From: Pseudomonadota bacterium
GTDB taxonomy: Bacteria > Pseudomonadota > Alphaproteobacteria > Acetobacterales > Acetobacteraceae
DNA length: 64,000 nucleotides
Assembly: GCA_021818425.1 (NCBI GenBank)
Contig: JAKAEC010000001.1
Span: 62,001 to 126,000 of the forward strand
Direction: 5' to 3'
Part shown: piece after piece, positions 42,675 to 53,232 of the stretch
How the letters are laid out: the number at the start of each line of letters is the position of its first letter
Numbering within the stretch: the stretch's first letter is position 1
Program-made: the position numbers and the translations under genes
The notes under the pieces: generated by a model
What the model was told of the DNA's origin: nothing
Databases searched by the model: none
What the model saw: only the letters and a program-made list of their open reading frames with translations

Positions 42675-43616
42675 TCAGGTTTTTTTTGGTGCAGTCGCGG
42701 AGCGGCGCAGCCGGTGCTCACCCAGAAACAGCAGAATCGGCGCCGCTATGAAGATGGAAGACGAGGTGCCAATCACAATGCCGAATAGCATGATCCACGC
42801 AAAGCCAGAAAGGGCGGAGCCACCGAACAACGCCAGAGGTAGGGCCGCAAGGAACACGGTACCGGAAGTGCCAAGGGTTCTGTTTAACGTTTCATTGATC
42901 GAAAGGTCGATTAGCTCGCGCAGGTTCATTGTTTTGTATTTGCGCAGATTTTCTCGCATCCGGTCGTACACCACAACCTTGTCGTTGGTGGAATAGCCAA
43001 TGATGGTAAGAATGGCGGCGATGGTCACTAGGTCAAATGGGATGCGGGTGACGACCATGAAGCCGATGGTCTTGGTAGTATCAAGAAGCAGCGTGACCAC
43101 GGCACCAATGGCAAACTGCCATTCAAAGCGGAACCATATATAGATCAGGATCATCACGAACGAGAGACCGAGTGCCTCCAGCCCTTGCGCAAAAAGTTGG
43201 CTCGATACTGAGGCGCCAACCGCCTGGGTGGATTGGATTGTGGCGCCGGGAGCGGCCTTCTTCAGCGCTGTCTGCACTTCGCCGATCGCGGTTTCCGTGG
43301 CGGCAGCGCTGTTCCGGCTCTCCAGGCTGATGAGAACCTGATTTCCGTGGCTGCCGACCGCTTGTAACGCCGCATCGCCTAGCCCCGCGGCGGCTAGTGC
43401 CGAGCGCAGAGCCGGGAAGTTAGCTTTCTGCTGGGTTTGAACTTGAAGAACCACCCCGCCCTTGAAATCTAGCCCCATATTTAGGCCAGGATGGAAGAAC
43501 AGGATGACCGAGGCTAGCGACAGCACCGCCGACGTGATGAGCCCGGCGAAGCGGCCATTCATGAAGCGGATCTTGGTTCCGTCCGGGACGAAGCGGAAAG
43601 CCGGTTTATAGAACAT
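42675..43616 (-). CDS. secF: Protein translocase subunit SecF
   Basis: LDFKGGVVLQVQ, TIIGYSTNDKVVVYDRMREN, SINETLNRTLGTS. Confidence 0.96.
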   Translation of the reverse strand: MFYKPAFRFVPDGTKIRFMNGRFAGLITSAVLSLASVILFFHPGLNMGLDFKGGVVLQVQTQQKANFPALRSALAAAGLGDAALQAVGSHGNQVLISLESRNSAAATETAIGEVQTALKKAAPGATIQSTQAVGASVSSQLFAQGLEALGLSFVMILIYIWFRFEWQFAIGAVVTLLLDTTKTIGFMVVTRIPFDLVTIAAILTIIGYSTNDKVVVYDRMRENLRKYKTMNLRELIDLSINETLNRTLGTSGTVFLAALPLALFGGSALSGFAWIMLFGIVIGTSSSIFIAAPILLFLGEHRLRRSATAPKKT

Positions 43617-43627
43617 GGGCGCAGTTC

Positions 43628-45265
43628 CTAGACGGGTAGGGCGGCAGGACGGCGGGCCGTATACCAGCGCGAGGTGATGAGGCGCACAACGACCGTGGCG
43701 GTGAATAAGGTTGTGATGATGCCGGCGCAGATCGTCACGGCGAAGCCCCGTACAGGCGGCGAGCCGAAGATGAACAGGGTGATATGCGCCAGTAGCGTGG
43801 TCACGTTAGAATCAATGATGGTGCCGTAGGCGCGCTTATAACCAGCTTCCAGCGCGGCGAGCGGTTTGCGGCCGTTCCTCACTTCCTCGCGCACGCGCTC
43901 GTTGATGAGAATGTTCGCGTCTACTGCCATGCCCAGCGTCAACAGGATGCCAGCCATGCCCGGAAGCGTGAGGGTGGCGCCCATAAAGGAGAGAATGGCG
44001 AGCATCAGGATCAGGTTGGCGATGAGTGCAACATTCGCGAACCAGCCGAACAGCCCGTAGAATAGCGCCATGAAGAACAGCACCAGCCCAAAGCCCACAG
44101 CCAGCGAGATGGCACCAGCACGTATCGCGTCTGCCCCCAGCTCCGGCCCTACACTCTGCTCCTCCACAATGTTTAGCGGCGCTGGTAGGGCGCCCGCACG
44201 CAGCAGCAAAGCGAGGTCGGTAGCCGATTGCGGTGTGAAATTGCCGGAAATCTGACCCTGTCCGCCGGTGATTGGCTCGCGGATAACTGGGGCTTCGATA
44301 ATCTTGCCGTCCAGCACGATGGCGAACAATTTGCCCACATTGGCGGCGGTGGTATCAGCAAACTCGCGCGCGCCCACGGCGTTCAGAGTAAAATTGACGA
44401 CCCATTCGCCGGTTTGTGGGTCGGTGCTGGCCTGGGCGTTGGTCAGGCTGGCCCCGTCTACGGCGACCTCAGTTTGCACCGCAAGCTTCTGTTTGGGGTT
44501 GTTTGCCATCGGCAGCCACTCATCGCCCAGCGGAGCGGGCTGGCCAGGTGAAGCGGTGGAATCGACCATCTGGAAGGTCATGTGCGCGGTGGTACCAATT
44601 AGCTTTTTCACCCGGCCAGGGTCGGAGATGCCTGGAAGCTGCACCACGATCTGGTCTGAGCCCTGGCGCTGGATGACCGGGTTGAGTACGCCCGAGCCGT
44701 CGATACGGCGTTGGATGATGGTGATTGCCTGCTGTACAGCTTGGGTGTCGCGCGCGGTTTGGGCCTGGGCTGGGATGGAGAGTGCTATGTTTCCATCGGG
44801 CATTTGCGCTACTGCGAGGCTGGGGGTGGGCGAGTTGGGCAGATAGGTGACCAGCCCCTTGAGCGCAGCGAGCGCTTGCGCGGCCTGGCCGTTCAGCGGG
44901 GTGAGCAGCACCTGGTGCGCAGGTAAATCTACGTGCAGGTCCTTATATCCTAGCCCAGCCTTTACGAGCGTTTGCCTCGCCTGGCCTACCAAGGAGTTCA
45001 GGTCTTGTTTCTGGATGGCGTTTGTATCGATTTGCAGCAACAGGTAAGAGCCGCCTTTCAGGTCCAGCCCTAGATGCACTTGGTTCCAGGGCATGAAGTT
45101 AGGCCACCACCCAGGCCGCGCCCAAAGGTTGGGCAAGCTAAGCAGCACGCCTAACCCGCAAACAAGCAGGATACCAAAAGTCTTCGCACGGCCGAAATAA
45201 AGCAACGCGGGCTCCAAAAATTTCCAAACCGCTTGCCGTATGGCGGGCTGTAGCGTTGCGCGCAA
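43628..45265 (-). CDS. secD: Protein translocase subunit SecD
   Basis: LGLDLKGGSYLLLQID, ITIIQRRIDGSGVLNPVIQRQGSDQIVVQLPG, GMAVDANILINERVREE; ORF starts at TTG. Confidence 0.95.
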   Translation of the reverse strand: MRATLQPAIRQAVWKFLEPALLYFGRAKTFGILLVCGLGVLLSLPNLWARPGWWPNFMPWNQVHLGLDLKGGSYLLLQIDTNAIQKQDLNSLVGQARQTLVKAGLGYKDLHVDLPAHQVLLTPLNGQAAQALAALKGLVTYLPNSPTPSLAVAQMPDGNIALSIPAQAQTARDTQAVQQAITIIQRRIDGSGVLNPVIQRQGSDQIVVQLPGISDPGRVKKLIGTTAHMTFQMVDSTASPGQPAPLGDEWLPMANNPKQKLAVQTEVAVDGASLTNAQASTDPQTGEWVVNFTLNAVGAREFADTTAANVGKLFAIVLDGKIIEAPVIREPITGGQGQISGNFTPQSATDLALLLRAGALPAPLNIVEEQSVGPELGADAIRAGAISLAVGFGLVLFFMALFYGLFGWFANVALIANLILMLAILSFMGATLTLPGMAGILLTLGMAVDANILINERVREEVRNGRKPLAALEAGYKRAYGTIIDSNVTTLLAHITLFIFGSPPVRGFAVTICAGIITTLFTATVVVRLITSRWYTARRPAALPV

Positions 45266-45293
45266 CCCCGGAGCGGAATAGAGCGCTAAAGAT

Positions 45294-46280
45294 ATGAACG
45301 AGCGATTGCAGGTCGGGCTGATCGGAGCGGGGCATTTTGGCCGTTACCATGCGCTAAAACTGGCGGGTGCGGTCCGCGCGCGTTTCATTGGGCTTGCGGA
45401 TCCGAATCCGGTTCGCGCCAAGGAAGTGGCTTGGGAGGCGGGTTGCCCCGTGAAATCTGTCGAAGAAATTTTGGAGCAGGCAGAGGCAGTGGTTATCGCC
45501 GCCCCGGCGGAGTTCCATTACGAGCATGCGGTCAGGGCACTGCGGGCGGGCAAGCACGTGCTGGTGGAAAAGCCGATCGCCGCCACTGTCGACCAAGCGG
45601 ATGAGCTGATTGCCTTAGCCGGGCAGGCGGGCGTGGTGCTGCAGGTAGGGCACCTGGAACGGTTTTCAGCTGCGCATGGGGCGGTAAGCCAGCGCATGGG
45701 CCGGCCGCTATATATCGAGGCGGTGCGTATAGCCCCCTTCAAGTCGCGCGGTACGGATGTTTCGGTGATTCTAGACTTGATGATTCACGACCTCGACCTG
45801 ATTCTCACTCTTGCCGATTCGGAGGTGGTGAACGTGGATGCAGTGGGCGCCCCCGTGGCCAGCACCTTCGATGATATCGCCAATGCGCGCATCCGATTCG
45901 CGTCCGGCGCGGTGGCGACGATCACCGCCAGCCGTATTTCGCTGAAGACCGAGCGCAAGATGCGAATCTTCTCTCAGACCGGCTACTTAACGGTGGATTT
46001 CTCGGCTCGGAAATTAACCCTGGTGGGACGGGGCATCGGGACCAAGGTGCCTGGCTTTTCGGAGTTCGGCATCGAGCAAGCGGGTTGGCAGGACCATGAT
46101 GCGCTTTTGGCTGAGCATGAGGCATTTTTTGCATCCTGCCTGGATGGTGCACCGGTTGCAGTGGACGGGCTGGCGGGCAAGCGTGCCCTTACCGCAGCAC
46201 TGATGGTAAGCAAGTCAATCGCCGAAAGCCGGGCGATGGCCGAGGCAAGTGGGCTAATCCAGAAATTTCCTGAAATCTAG
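45294..46280 (+). CDS. Gfo/Idh/MocA family oxidoreductase
   Basis: GLIGAGHFGRYHALKL, VLVEKPIAATVDQADEL, DLMIHDLDLIL. Confidence 0.92.
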   Translation: MNERLQVGLIGAGHFGRYHALKLAGAVRARFIGLADPNPVRAKEVAWEAGCPVKSVEEILEQAEAVVIAAPAEFHYEHAVRALRAGKHVLVEKPIAATVDQADELIALAGQAGVVLQVGHLERFSAAHGAVSQRMGRPLYIEAVRIAPFKSRGTDVSVILDLMIHDLDLILTLADSEVVNVDAVGAPVASTFDDIANARIRFASGAVATITASRISLKTERKMRIFSQTGYLTVDFSARKLTLVGRGIGTKVPGFSEFGIEQAGWQDHDALLAEHEAFFASCLDGAPVAVDGLAGKRALTAALMVSKSIAESRAMAEASGLIQKFPEI

Positions 46281-46813
46281 CGCATCTTTGACTTCACGTG
46301 GATGCGCTCGCCGTCCACAGAGAAATTGCCGTAGCCGTGATGATGCAGCATTGGTGCATCCTTAAGCTTGGGGTTCTCCCAGGCTTTCACGCATTCCAGT
46401 ATGAAGAGATTATAGGTCCTTACCATCTTCGTGTCTTTCACAACACATTCAAGATTAACGATTGCCTCGCCGATTAAAGGTGCTGCGACATGCGACGCAG
46501 GCAAAGGCGTAAGGTCAAAGCACGCGAATTTGTCCGTGTCCCCGCCAGTGCAATTGCCAATACCGCTAACGACTTTGGAAAGGCTGGCAGGCGGCACGGC
46601 GATGACACATTCACGCGTCTTATGCAAAGCTGCAAAGCTGTAATTGCCTTGCGCTACCACGCAGCCGATGAGCGGTGGCTCGAATTCCAACATCATGTGC
46701 CAGGACATAGTCATAACATTTGGTTTGGCGCCCTGTGCCTGAGTGGTAAGCAGTGTTACTGGGCCGGGTTCAATAAACTGGTAAACCTTGGCGAGCGGCA
46801 GTTCTTTCATCAT
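46277..46813 (-). CDS. Flavin reductase-like FMN-binding protein
   Basis: GPVTLLTTQAQGAKPNVMTMSWHMMLEFEPPLIGCVV pattern. Confidence 0.85.
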   Translation of the reverse strand: MMKELPLAKVYQFIEPGPVTLLTTQAQGAKPNVMTMSWHMMLEFEPPLIGCVVAQGNYSFAALHKTRECVIAVPPASLSKVVSGIGNCTGGDTDKFACFDLTPLPASHVAAPLIGEAIVNLECVVKDTKMVRTYNLFILECVKAWENPKLKDAPMLHHHGYGNFSVDGERIHVKSKMR

Positions 46814-46955
46814 GATGGACAAATAAACTCTGCCTGCGGGGCAGGGTTTGATCCGTGTCAACGCCCGCTTTACTCAGGCGCGGGGCAGCCATGCGAAACT
46901 CTGTTTGATCGCGGACATTACCCGATCAAATGTTTCCATTTGACCGGATGTTGGC

Positions 46956-48410
46956 CTAGCCCAATTGCTTCCTCACCGCCTCGTTCACCAAAGCCGGGTT
47001 GCCCTTACCTTGCATGGCTTTCATCACTTGGCCGACGAAGAAGCCAAACAGCTTGTCTTTGCCGGATTTATATTCAGCCACTTTGTCGGGGTTATTGGCT
47101 AGAACCTTGGTCACGGCTTCATCGATAGCGCCGGTGTCGGTCACTTGCCTCATTCCATTTTCGTCGACGATGGCAGTAGGCATTTTTCCGGTTTCCACCA
47201 TCTCCTCAAACACGGTCTTGGCGATGCGGCCATTGATAGTCGTGTCGGTAATGAGGTCCAGAAGTTGGCCCAGCGCCTCGACGCTTACAGGCGGGTTTTC
47301 GATACTCTTGCCTGTGCGGTTCATGGCGGCGAAGAAATCGCCTGTCACCCAATTGGCAGCAAGCTTACCATCGCGGCCTTTCGCGAGGGTCTCGTAAAAA
47401 TCAGCCGTCGCCTGTTCCGCCACCAGCACACCGGCGTCGTAATAGGAAATACCATATTCCTGACAGAAGCGGGCACGCTTTTCGTCCGGCAGTTCAGGTA
47501 GCATGGCTTTCAAATCATCTACCCAGTCTTGTTCCAGAATCAGCGGCAACAGGTCAGGCTCGGGAAAATAGCGGTAGTCATGCGCATCCTCTTTGGAACG
47601 CATGGAGCGTGTCTCACCTTTAGAAGGATCATAGAGGCGGGTCTCCTGCACCACCTCGCCGCCAGATTCCCACACCTCGATCTGGCGCATGGCTTCGGCT
47701 TCCACTGCATGCATCACAAAACGGATGGAGTTGACATTCTTGATTTCGCAGCGGGTACGGAATGCCTCGCCCGGCTTGCGGACAGATACGTTCACGTCCG
47801 CGCGCATGGAGCCTTCCTCCATATTGCCATCGCAGGTGCCAAGATAGCGCAAAATCTGCCTCAGTTTACGAAGATATGCCCCGGCTTCCTCGGGCGAGCG
47901 GATGTCCGGCTCCGAGACGATCTCCATCAGCCCCACGCCCGCGCGGTTAAGGTCGATGACCGATTTCGAAGGATGCTGGTCATGCATAGATTTTCCAGCA
48001 TCTTGCTCCAGATGTAGACGGGTGATGCCGATGTATTTGATCGTGCCGTCCTGCAACTCGATCTCGACCTCGCCGGTACCGACGATTGGGTGCGCAAACT
48101 GGCTGATTTGATAACCCTGCGGCAAATCCGCGTAGAAATAGTTCTTGCGGTCGAAGCGGGAGAACAGGTTGATGCGCGCGCGCAGGCCCAGGCCGGTGCG
48201 TACAGCCTGGGCCACGCATTCTTTGTTTATCACGGGCAGCATGCCGGGAAATCCGGCATCGATGAACGACACATGCGTGTTGGGGGCACCCCCGTAGGCG
48301 GCTGAGGCACCAGAGAATAGCTTAGACTTCGAAATTATCTGGGCATGGACCTCGAGACCGACGACGACTTCCCAAGTGCCGGTGTGACCTTCAAGTGTGT
48401 AACTAGCCAT
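46956..48410 (-). CDS. gatB: Asp/Glu-tRNA amidotransferase subunit B
   Basis: [44 protein letters not shown]-terminal [16 protein letters not shown]. Confidence 0.97.
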   Translation of the reverse strand: MASYTLEGHTGTWEVVVGLEVHAQIISKSKLFSGASAAYGGAPNTHVSFIDAGFPGMLPVINKECVAQAVRTGLGLRARINLFSRFDRKNYFYADLPQGYQISQFAHPIVGTGEVEIELQDGTIKYIGITRLHLEQDAGKSMHDQHPSKSVIDLNRAGVGLMEIVSEPDIRSPEEAGAYLRKLRQILRYLGTCDGNMEEGSMRADVNVSVRKPGEAFRTRCEIKNVNSIRFVMHAVEAEAMRQIEVWESGGEVVQETRLYDPSKGETRSMRSKEDAHDYRYFPEPDLLPLILEQDWVDDLKAMLPELPDEKRARFCQEYGISYYDAGVLVAEQATADFYETLAKGRDGKLAANWVTGDFFAAMNRTGKSIENPPVSVEALGQLLDLITDTTINGRIAKTVFEEMVETGKMPTAIVDENGMRQVTDTGAIDEAVTKVLANNPDKVAEYKSGKDKLFGFFVGQVMKAMQGKGNPALVNEAVRKQLG

Positions 48411-49885
48411 TATTTCGCTCGCAATTCAGGCAGGGCCGAAAAGCCCGCTGCGCTTTCGATAGCGGCGGAGACCGCGAATACTGTTTCTTCGTCAAAGTGC
48501 CTACCGATAACCTGCAGGCCGAGCGGCAGTCCTTCGGCGGAAAGACCGGCAGGAACGCTCATGGCGGGCACACCTGCCAGCGAGGCCGGCACAGTGAACA
48601 CGTCGTTCAAATACATCGTGACGGGGTCGTCCATTTTTTCGTCTAAACCAAAGGCGGCGGAGGGCGCGGTTGGTGTGAGGATGGCGTCCACGCTGCCGAA
48701 AGCGTCGGTGAAATCGCGCAAGATCAAATTCCGTACCTTCTGTGCCTTGAGGTAATAGGCGTCGTAATAGCCATGGCTAAGCACATAGGTACCGATCATG
48801 ATACGGCGTTTTACTTCAGGCCCGAAGCCTTCGGCGCGGGTGCGCTCATAGAGGTCGATTAAGTCCTCGCCATCCACACGTTTGCCGAAACGCACGCCGT
48901 CATAGCGGGCGAGGTTAGAGGACGCCTCGGCGGGGGCGACGATATAGTACACGGGCAGGCCGTATTTGGTGTGGGGCAGCGAGATGTTGACGATATCAGC
49001 TCCTTGGGCCTTCAGCCACTCGATGCCCTTGTCCCAAAGTGCAAGAATTTCCGGGTTAGTGCCCTCCAACCTGTATTCTCTGGGGATGCCGATTTTCAGC
49101 CCTTTCACGCCGCGGCCGAGGGCGAGGCAAAAATCCGGCACTTCGCGGTTGGCGGATGTGGAGTCCTTTTGGTCAAACCCCGCCATGGCGTTGAGCAGAA
49201 GGGCATTGTCTTCTACATTGCGAGCCATCGGTCCGGGTTGGTCCAGCGAGGAGGCAAAGGCAACCACGCCCCAGCGTGAGCAGCGTCCGTACGTCGGTTT
49301 GATGCCTGCTAGGCCGGTGAACGAGGCTGGCTGGCGGATGGAGCCGCCGGTATCTGTGCCCGTGGCGGCCAAGGCAATGCGGGCAGCAACCGCTGCGGCG
49401 GACCCGCCTGACGAGCCGCCTGGCACAAGTTTGGCATCCGAGCCGAGGCGTTTCCAGGGATTTTCTACTGCTCCATAATGCGAGGTGGTGTTGGATGAGC
49501 CCATGGCGAACTCGTCCAGATTGGCTTTACCCAGCATTACCGCTCCCGCTGCCTTCAGTTTGGCCGAGACGGTGCTTTCATAAGGTGGGATGAAGGGCTC
49601 CAGGATCGAACTTCCCGCCGTGGTACGGACACTCTCGGTGCAGAAGAGATCCTTCATCGCAAGGGGAATGCCAGTGAGTGGTGTGGCGCTGCCATCCGCG
49701 ATCCGGGAGTCTGCAGCTCTCGCCTGCTCCAGCGCCAGTTCCGGTGTCACCGTGATATAGGCGTTCAGCCGCGGGTTCAGTGCCGCGACCGCCTCATTAT
49801 AGGCCGTGGTCAGCTCCACGGCCGAAAACTCTTTCGCCTTCAGCGCCTTGGCTGCGGCGGCTATGCTCAAATCAAAAATGCTCAT
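48410..49885 (-). CDS. gatA: Asp/Glu-tRNA amidotransferase subunit A
   Basis: Amidase signature [28 protein letters not shown]. Confidence 0.97.
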   Translation of the reverse strand: MSIFDLSIAAAAKALKAKEFSAVELTTAYNEAVAALNPRLNAYITVTPELALEQARAADSRIADGSATPLTGIPLAMKDLFCTESVRTTAGSSILEPFIPPYESTVSAKLKAAGAVMLGKANLDEFAMGSSNTTSHYGAVENPWKRLGSDAKLVPGGSSGGSAAAVAARIALAATGTDTGGSIRQPASFTGLAGIKPTYGRCSRWGVVAFASSLDQPGPMARNVEDNALLLNAMAGFDQKDSTSANREVPDFCLALGRGVKGLKIGIPREYRLEGTNPEILALWDKGIEWLKAQGADIVNISLPHTKYGLPVYYIVAPAEASSNLARYDGVRFGKRVDGEDLIDLYERTRAEGFGPEVKRRIMIGTYVLSHGYYDAYYLKAQKVRNLILRDFTDAFGSVDAILTPTAPSAAFGLDEKMDDPVTMYLNDVFTVPASLAGVPAMSVPAGLSAEGLPLGLQVIGRHFDEETVFAVSAAIESAAGFSALPELRAK

Positions 49886-50169
49886 TCCACCACTTTCGGC
49901 ACGGCAAAGAAGTTTCCGATGCGGTCTGGCGCGTTGGCCAAGATTTTGTCCGCCATTCCCCCGTCGGTCAGATTATCCTCGCGTTGGCGTAGCGCCATTT
50001 GTGCGCCGCCGGAAAGTGGCTCCACGCCCTCCACGTTCACATCGGATAGCTGTTCCACATAGCCCAGAATGGCGTTTAGCTCGTTCTGAAGAGTGGAAAC
50101 CTCCTCGTCATTCACCCTTATTCGGGCTAGTTTCGCAATCCGGCGTACCGTTGCGGCGTCCAGCGACAT
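49882..50169 (-). CDS. gatC: Asp/Glu-tRNA amidotransferase subunit C
   Basis: [34 protein letters not shown]; 4-nt overlap with gatA. Confidence 0.95.
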   Translation of the reverse strand: MSLDAATVRRIAKLARIRVNDEEVSTLQNELNAILGYVEQLSDVNVEGVEPLSGGAQMALRQREDNLTDGGMADKILANAPDRIGNFFAVPKVVE

Positions 50170-50216
50170 ACCAAAATCCCTTGGCTAAAAAATCCGGCCG
50201 GACCATACAGGTGGGC

Positions 50217-50678
50217 ATGGCACTCTTCAACCTGCAGGACATTTTTGCTGTTTTGCCCCAGGGCGCGCGGCTTCTGGGGCTCGACCCTGGCACTAAGCGC
50301 ATTGGCGTGGCGCTGTCGGACGTTAACCGGCAGATCGCCAGCCCTTATGCCACGTTGGCGCGAGGTAAGATGAAGAGGAATGTCGCTGAGCTGGCGGTGA
50401 TCATCGATCGGGAGGGGGTAGGGGGCCTAATCGTCGGTCTCCCTTTGGACGATGGTCAGACGCTGGGGCCGCGCGCCCAGGCGGCGCGGGATTGGGCGCA
50501 CAGCATCAGCGAGGCCACGGGCCTGCCGGCAGCGATGATGGATGAAAGCTACTCTACCGCTGAGACGCACGAGCGGTTGATCGTGGCGGGGGTAAGCCGG
50601 GCGCGCCGTGCCGAGATCGTAGATAAGCTAGCGGCGGCAGAAATTCTCCAACGGGCGCTGAATACGATGGGCGCATAA
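50217..50678 (+). CDS. ruvX: Holliday junction resolvase-like/YqgF (RuvX) nuclease
   Basis: LLGLDPGTKRIGVALSD, IVGLPLDDGQTLGPRAQ, MMDESYSTAETHERL. Confidence 0.95.
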   Translation: MALFNLQDIFAVLPQGARLLGLDPGTKRIGVALSDVNRQIASPYATLARGKMKRNVAELAVIIDREGVGGLIVGLPLDDGQTLGPRAQAARDWAHSISEATGLPAAMMDESYSTAETHERLIVAGVSRARRAEIVDKLAAAEILQRALNTMGA

Positions 50679-50952
50679 GAGGAGCGCCGGAAAAATCCTC
50701 CTCTGTTCCGTGGAGCAATTCAAAGCCGGTTTGCGCTTCGTGGCAGTGTCTTTCAGCCCGCCAACGGCGTTATGCGCCTAGCCCCAGGCCATGTCAGCTT
50801 TGCAGTTGGCCTGCAGCCTTACGTCGCTGGCCGCTTTGCTGGCCGTGCCGTTCACCGCTCTCCCCGTTAACCTGCTTGGCGGAACCTTCGAGGCGGTCTT
50901 TATTCATAGGGATTAATCTCATTGACTAGCGTTAGTTAATTGATTGATTAAA

Positions 50953-51120
50953 TTATGGGCTTGGGGAGCTTGGCGAGTGGGCATTCGCGCTATTGGTCAG
51001 CGCGTGTCCTCCTTGCGAAATATCCTGACCAAGCCCGGCGGCCGTATGACAAGCGCTAAGGCCGGCCACCAAACCCAGCATTGCAACAATGCCGAGTGCC
51101 ATCTGAAATTTTTTACCCAT
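50953..51120 (-). CDS. Entericidin A/B-type small lipoprotein
   Basis: MGKKFQMALGIVAMLGLVAGLSAC lipobox then HTAAGLGQDISQGGHALTNSA, matching the entericidin pattern. Confidence 0.75.
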   Translation of the reverse strand: MGKKFQMALGIVAMLGLVAGLSACHTAAGLGQDISQGGHALTNSANAHSPSSPSP

Positions 51121-51269
51121 CGGCTGCATCCTTTTGGTATCCATGTGGCCTCCATGATCGCGGCCGTCCATGGCCCGGACGTCGTCATCTAATTCATGAA
51201 ATTCAATGCAAAATCAGCAATGTTTCAAAATTTCAAGCTGGACGTCATGATATGATAGGCGTGCATTAT

Positions 51270-52277
51270 TCAGCTTAAACCAAACTCTTTTGCCAATAGT
51301 TCGTAGGAGCGCATTCTTACCGCAGGATCGTAAGCCGCGGTGGTGATGGCAATCTCGTCCAGTCGCAACTCCTGGGCCAGAGCACGCAGCCTTTGGGCCA
51401 CTTGGGGAGCTGTGCCGATGAAGGCGCGCTGCTGGGAGATGGAAATTTGTTCCTTTTCTGCATTGGAAAAGTCGAATGCGTCGGCTTCCGCAGGTGACGG
51501 CAGCGGAATATATGCCCCACGGCTGCGCATGCCCCAAAATGCCCCGCGGGACTTTGCCCAGTATTGCGCCTCCTCTTCTGTTTCCGCCGCCAGGGCGAAG
51601 ACGGTGACGGCGGAGCGAGGTTTTACCTCGGCAGGCTCCGGTTGGCGGAACTGGGTTTGATAGGCGTGCAAAGCCTCGGCTGCTCCTGCTCCGTCGGAGA
51701 AGAAATAGGCGTAGGCATAAGGCAGGCCAAACCAAGCGGCGAGCTGAGCGCCGTAATTCGAGCTCCCGAGAATCCATATTTCTGGCGCATGTGGGCCGCG
51801 TGGCTCGGCGGTGATGGCACCAAACGGATGGTCCGCCGGCAAGGGCACGCCCGAGACCCAGGCCATCACGTCCTGTACTTGAGCAGGGAATATCTCTGCC
51901 GCCCGGCTGGCGCTGGGGTTCAGCGCCAGTGCCGTGCGGCCATCAGAACCCGGCGCGCGGCCAAGGCCAAGGTCGATCCGCCCCGGAGCGATGGCCTCCA
52001 ACACCCGGAACGTTTCCGCCACCTTCAGAGCCGAATAATGCGGTAGCATAATGCCTGCCGCCCCCACCCTTATGCGGTTGGTAGTGGCGGCGATGGCGGC
52101 AGCGAGAACCTCTGGCGCAGAGCCCGCTACCGCGCTTGAGCTGTGATGCTCCGAGAGCCAATAGCGGTGATAGCCAAACACCTCGCAGGCTTGGGCCAAT
52201 TTGATCGATTCGCGGATGGAAACATCCGGTGAGGCATTGCTTCGTATCGGAGATTGGTCGAGCACGGAAAGTTTCAT
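51270..52277 (-). CDS. LLM class flavin-dependent oxidoreductase
   Basis: LSVLDQSPI, YHRYWLSEHHSSSAVAGSAPEVL, GRIDLGLGRAPGSD. Confidence 0.94.
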   Translation of the reverse strand: MKLSVLDQSPIRSNASPDVSIRESIKLAQACEVFGYHRYWLSEHHSSSAVAGSAPEVLAAAIAATTNRIRVGAAGIMLPHYSALKVAETFRVLEAIAPGRIDLGLGRAPGSDGRTALALNPSASRAAEIFPAQVQDVMAWVSGVPLPADHPFGAITAEPRGPHAPEIWILGSSNYGAQLAAWFGLPYAYAYFFSDGAGAAEALHAYQTQFRQPEPAEVKPRSAVTVFALAAETEEEAQYWAKSRGAFWGMRSRGAYIPLPSPAEADAFDFSNAEKEQISISQQRAFIGTAPQVAQRLRALAQELRLDEIAITTAAYDPAVRMRSYELLAKEFGLS

Positions 52278-52323
52278 GGTATTTATATGGAGTGGGCGCT
52301 GTGCTGCGCCAGCACAGTCCGTG

Positions 52324-52974
52324 TTATCCAAATATCCTGCTCCAACTGCGCTTCAACGCCGCGTCAACATCGTCCATACCTGCGTAAATGCCCAGGGCGT
52401 GCAGGCTGGTCACGCCGTGCTCAGCAATGCCACAAGGCACTATACCGGTGAAGTGGGACAGATCGGGCGCCACGTTTAGCGCCAAGCCATGCCATGTGAC
52501 CCAGCGTGAGACCCGCACACCGATGGCACCAATTTTTTCTTCCTGGCCATTCGGCCTGTCCACCCAGATGCCCACGCGCCCTTCGCGTATCTCGCCCTTT
52601 AAGCCGAATTCGCGCAAAGTTTCGATCACCCAGCGCTCCAGTCCGGCGACGTAACAACGCACATCTCGCGCAGGCACGCTGCCATGGGAGCGGGTTAAAT
52701 CCAACATCACATAGGCCACGCGCTGGCCAGGGCCATGGTAGGTCCATTGTCCGCCGCGCCCGGCTTTGAAGGTGGGAAACCGGGTGGGGTCCTGCAAGTC
52801 CTCCGCCTTGGCCGAAGTACCCTCAGTGTAAAGCGGCGGATGTTCAACTAGCCAGACCAGCTCCGCCGCTTGGCCATCGCGAATGGCGGACGCGCGGGCT
52901 TGCATTCGGGCCACGGCTTCGCTGTACGCGGTTAGACCCTGTGAAATTTCCCAGTCTGGTTGGGTTTGCGTCAT
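52324..52974 (-). CDS. lipB: Octanoyltransferase
   Basis: [59 protein letters not shown]; upstream Met at 53004 also possible. Confidence 0.95.
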   Translation of the reverse strand: MTQTQPDWEISQGLTAYSEAVARMQARASAIRDGQAAELVWLVEHPPLYTEGTSAKAEDLQDPTRFPTFKAGRGGQWTYHGPGQRVAYVMLDLTRSHGSVPARDVRCYVAGLERWVIETLREFGLKGEIREGRVGIWVDRPNGQEEKIGAIGVRVSRWVTWHGLALNVAPDLSHFTGIVPCGIAEHGVTSLHALGIYAGMDDVDAALKRSWSRIFG

Positions 52975-53028
52975 AACACCCCCTGTTGCAGGGTCTGAGT
53001 TCATAGTCTATAGGCGGCCAGCCTCGAT

Positions 53029-53114
53029 GCGGTCGTGGCGGAATGGTAGACGCGCAAGCTTGAGGTGCTTGTGGGGGAAACCTCGTGGAAGTTCGAGTCT
53101 TCTCGACCGCACCA
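53029..53114 (+). tRNA. tRNA-Leu (anticodon GAG)
   Basis: Acceptor GCGGTCG...CGACCGC-A-CCA; anticodon stem CAAGC-TTGAGGT-GCTTG; long variable arm; GTTCGAGTC T-arm; encoded CCA. Confidence 0.95.
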
Positions 53115-53232
53115 AGTCTCTCCATATTGATTATACTGAATAATCTGGTCCTCGGAAAACACATGACGAGGAATGTTGCCTCCCCGCTTGGCTTGCGCCA
53201 TGTTTTGACCTGTTAACGGGAGAGAGCTGGAC

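Noticed and set aside
45294-46280. Gfo/Idh/MocA gene as part of an lpx operon
   Set aside because: Such oxidoreductases can sit next to lpxB in some relatives, but here lpxB is about 10 kb away, so no functional link can be claimed from this window.
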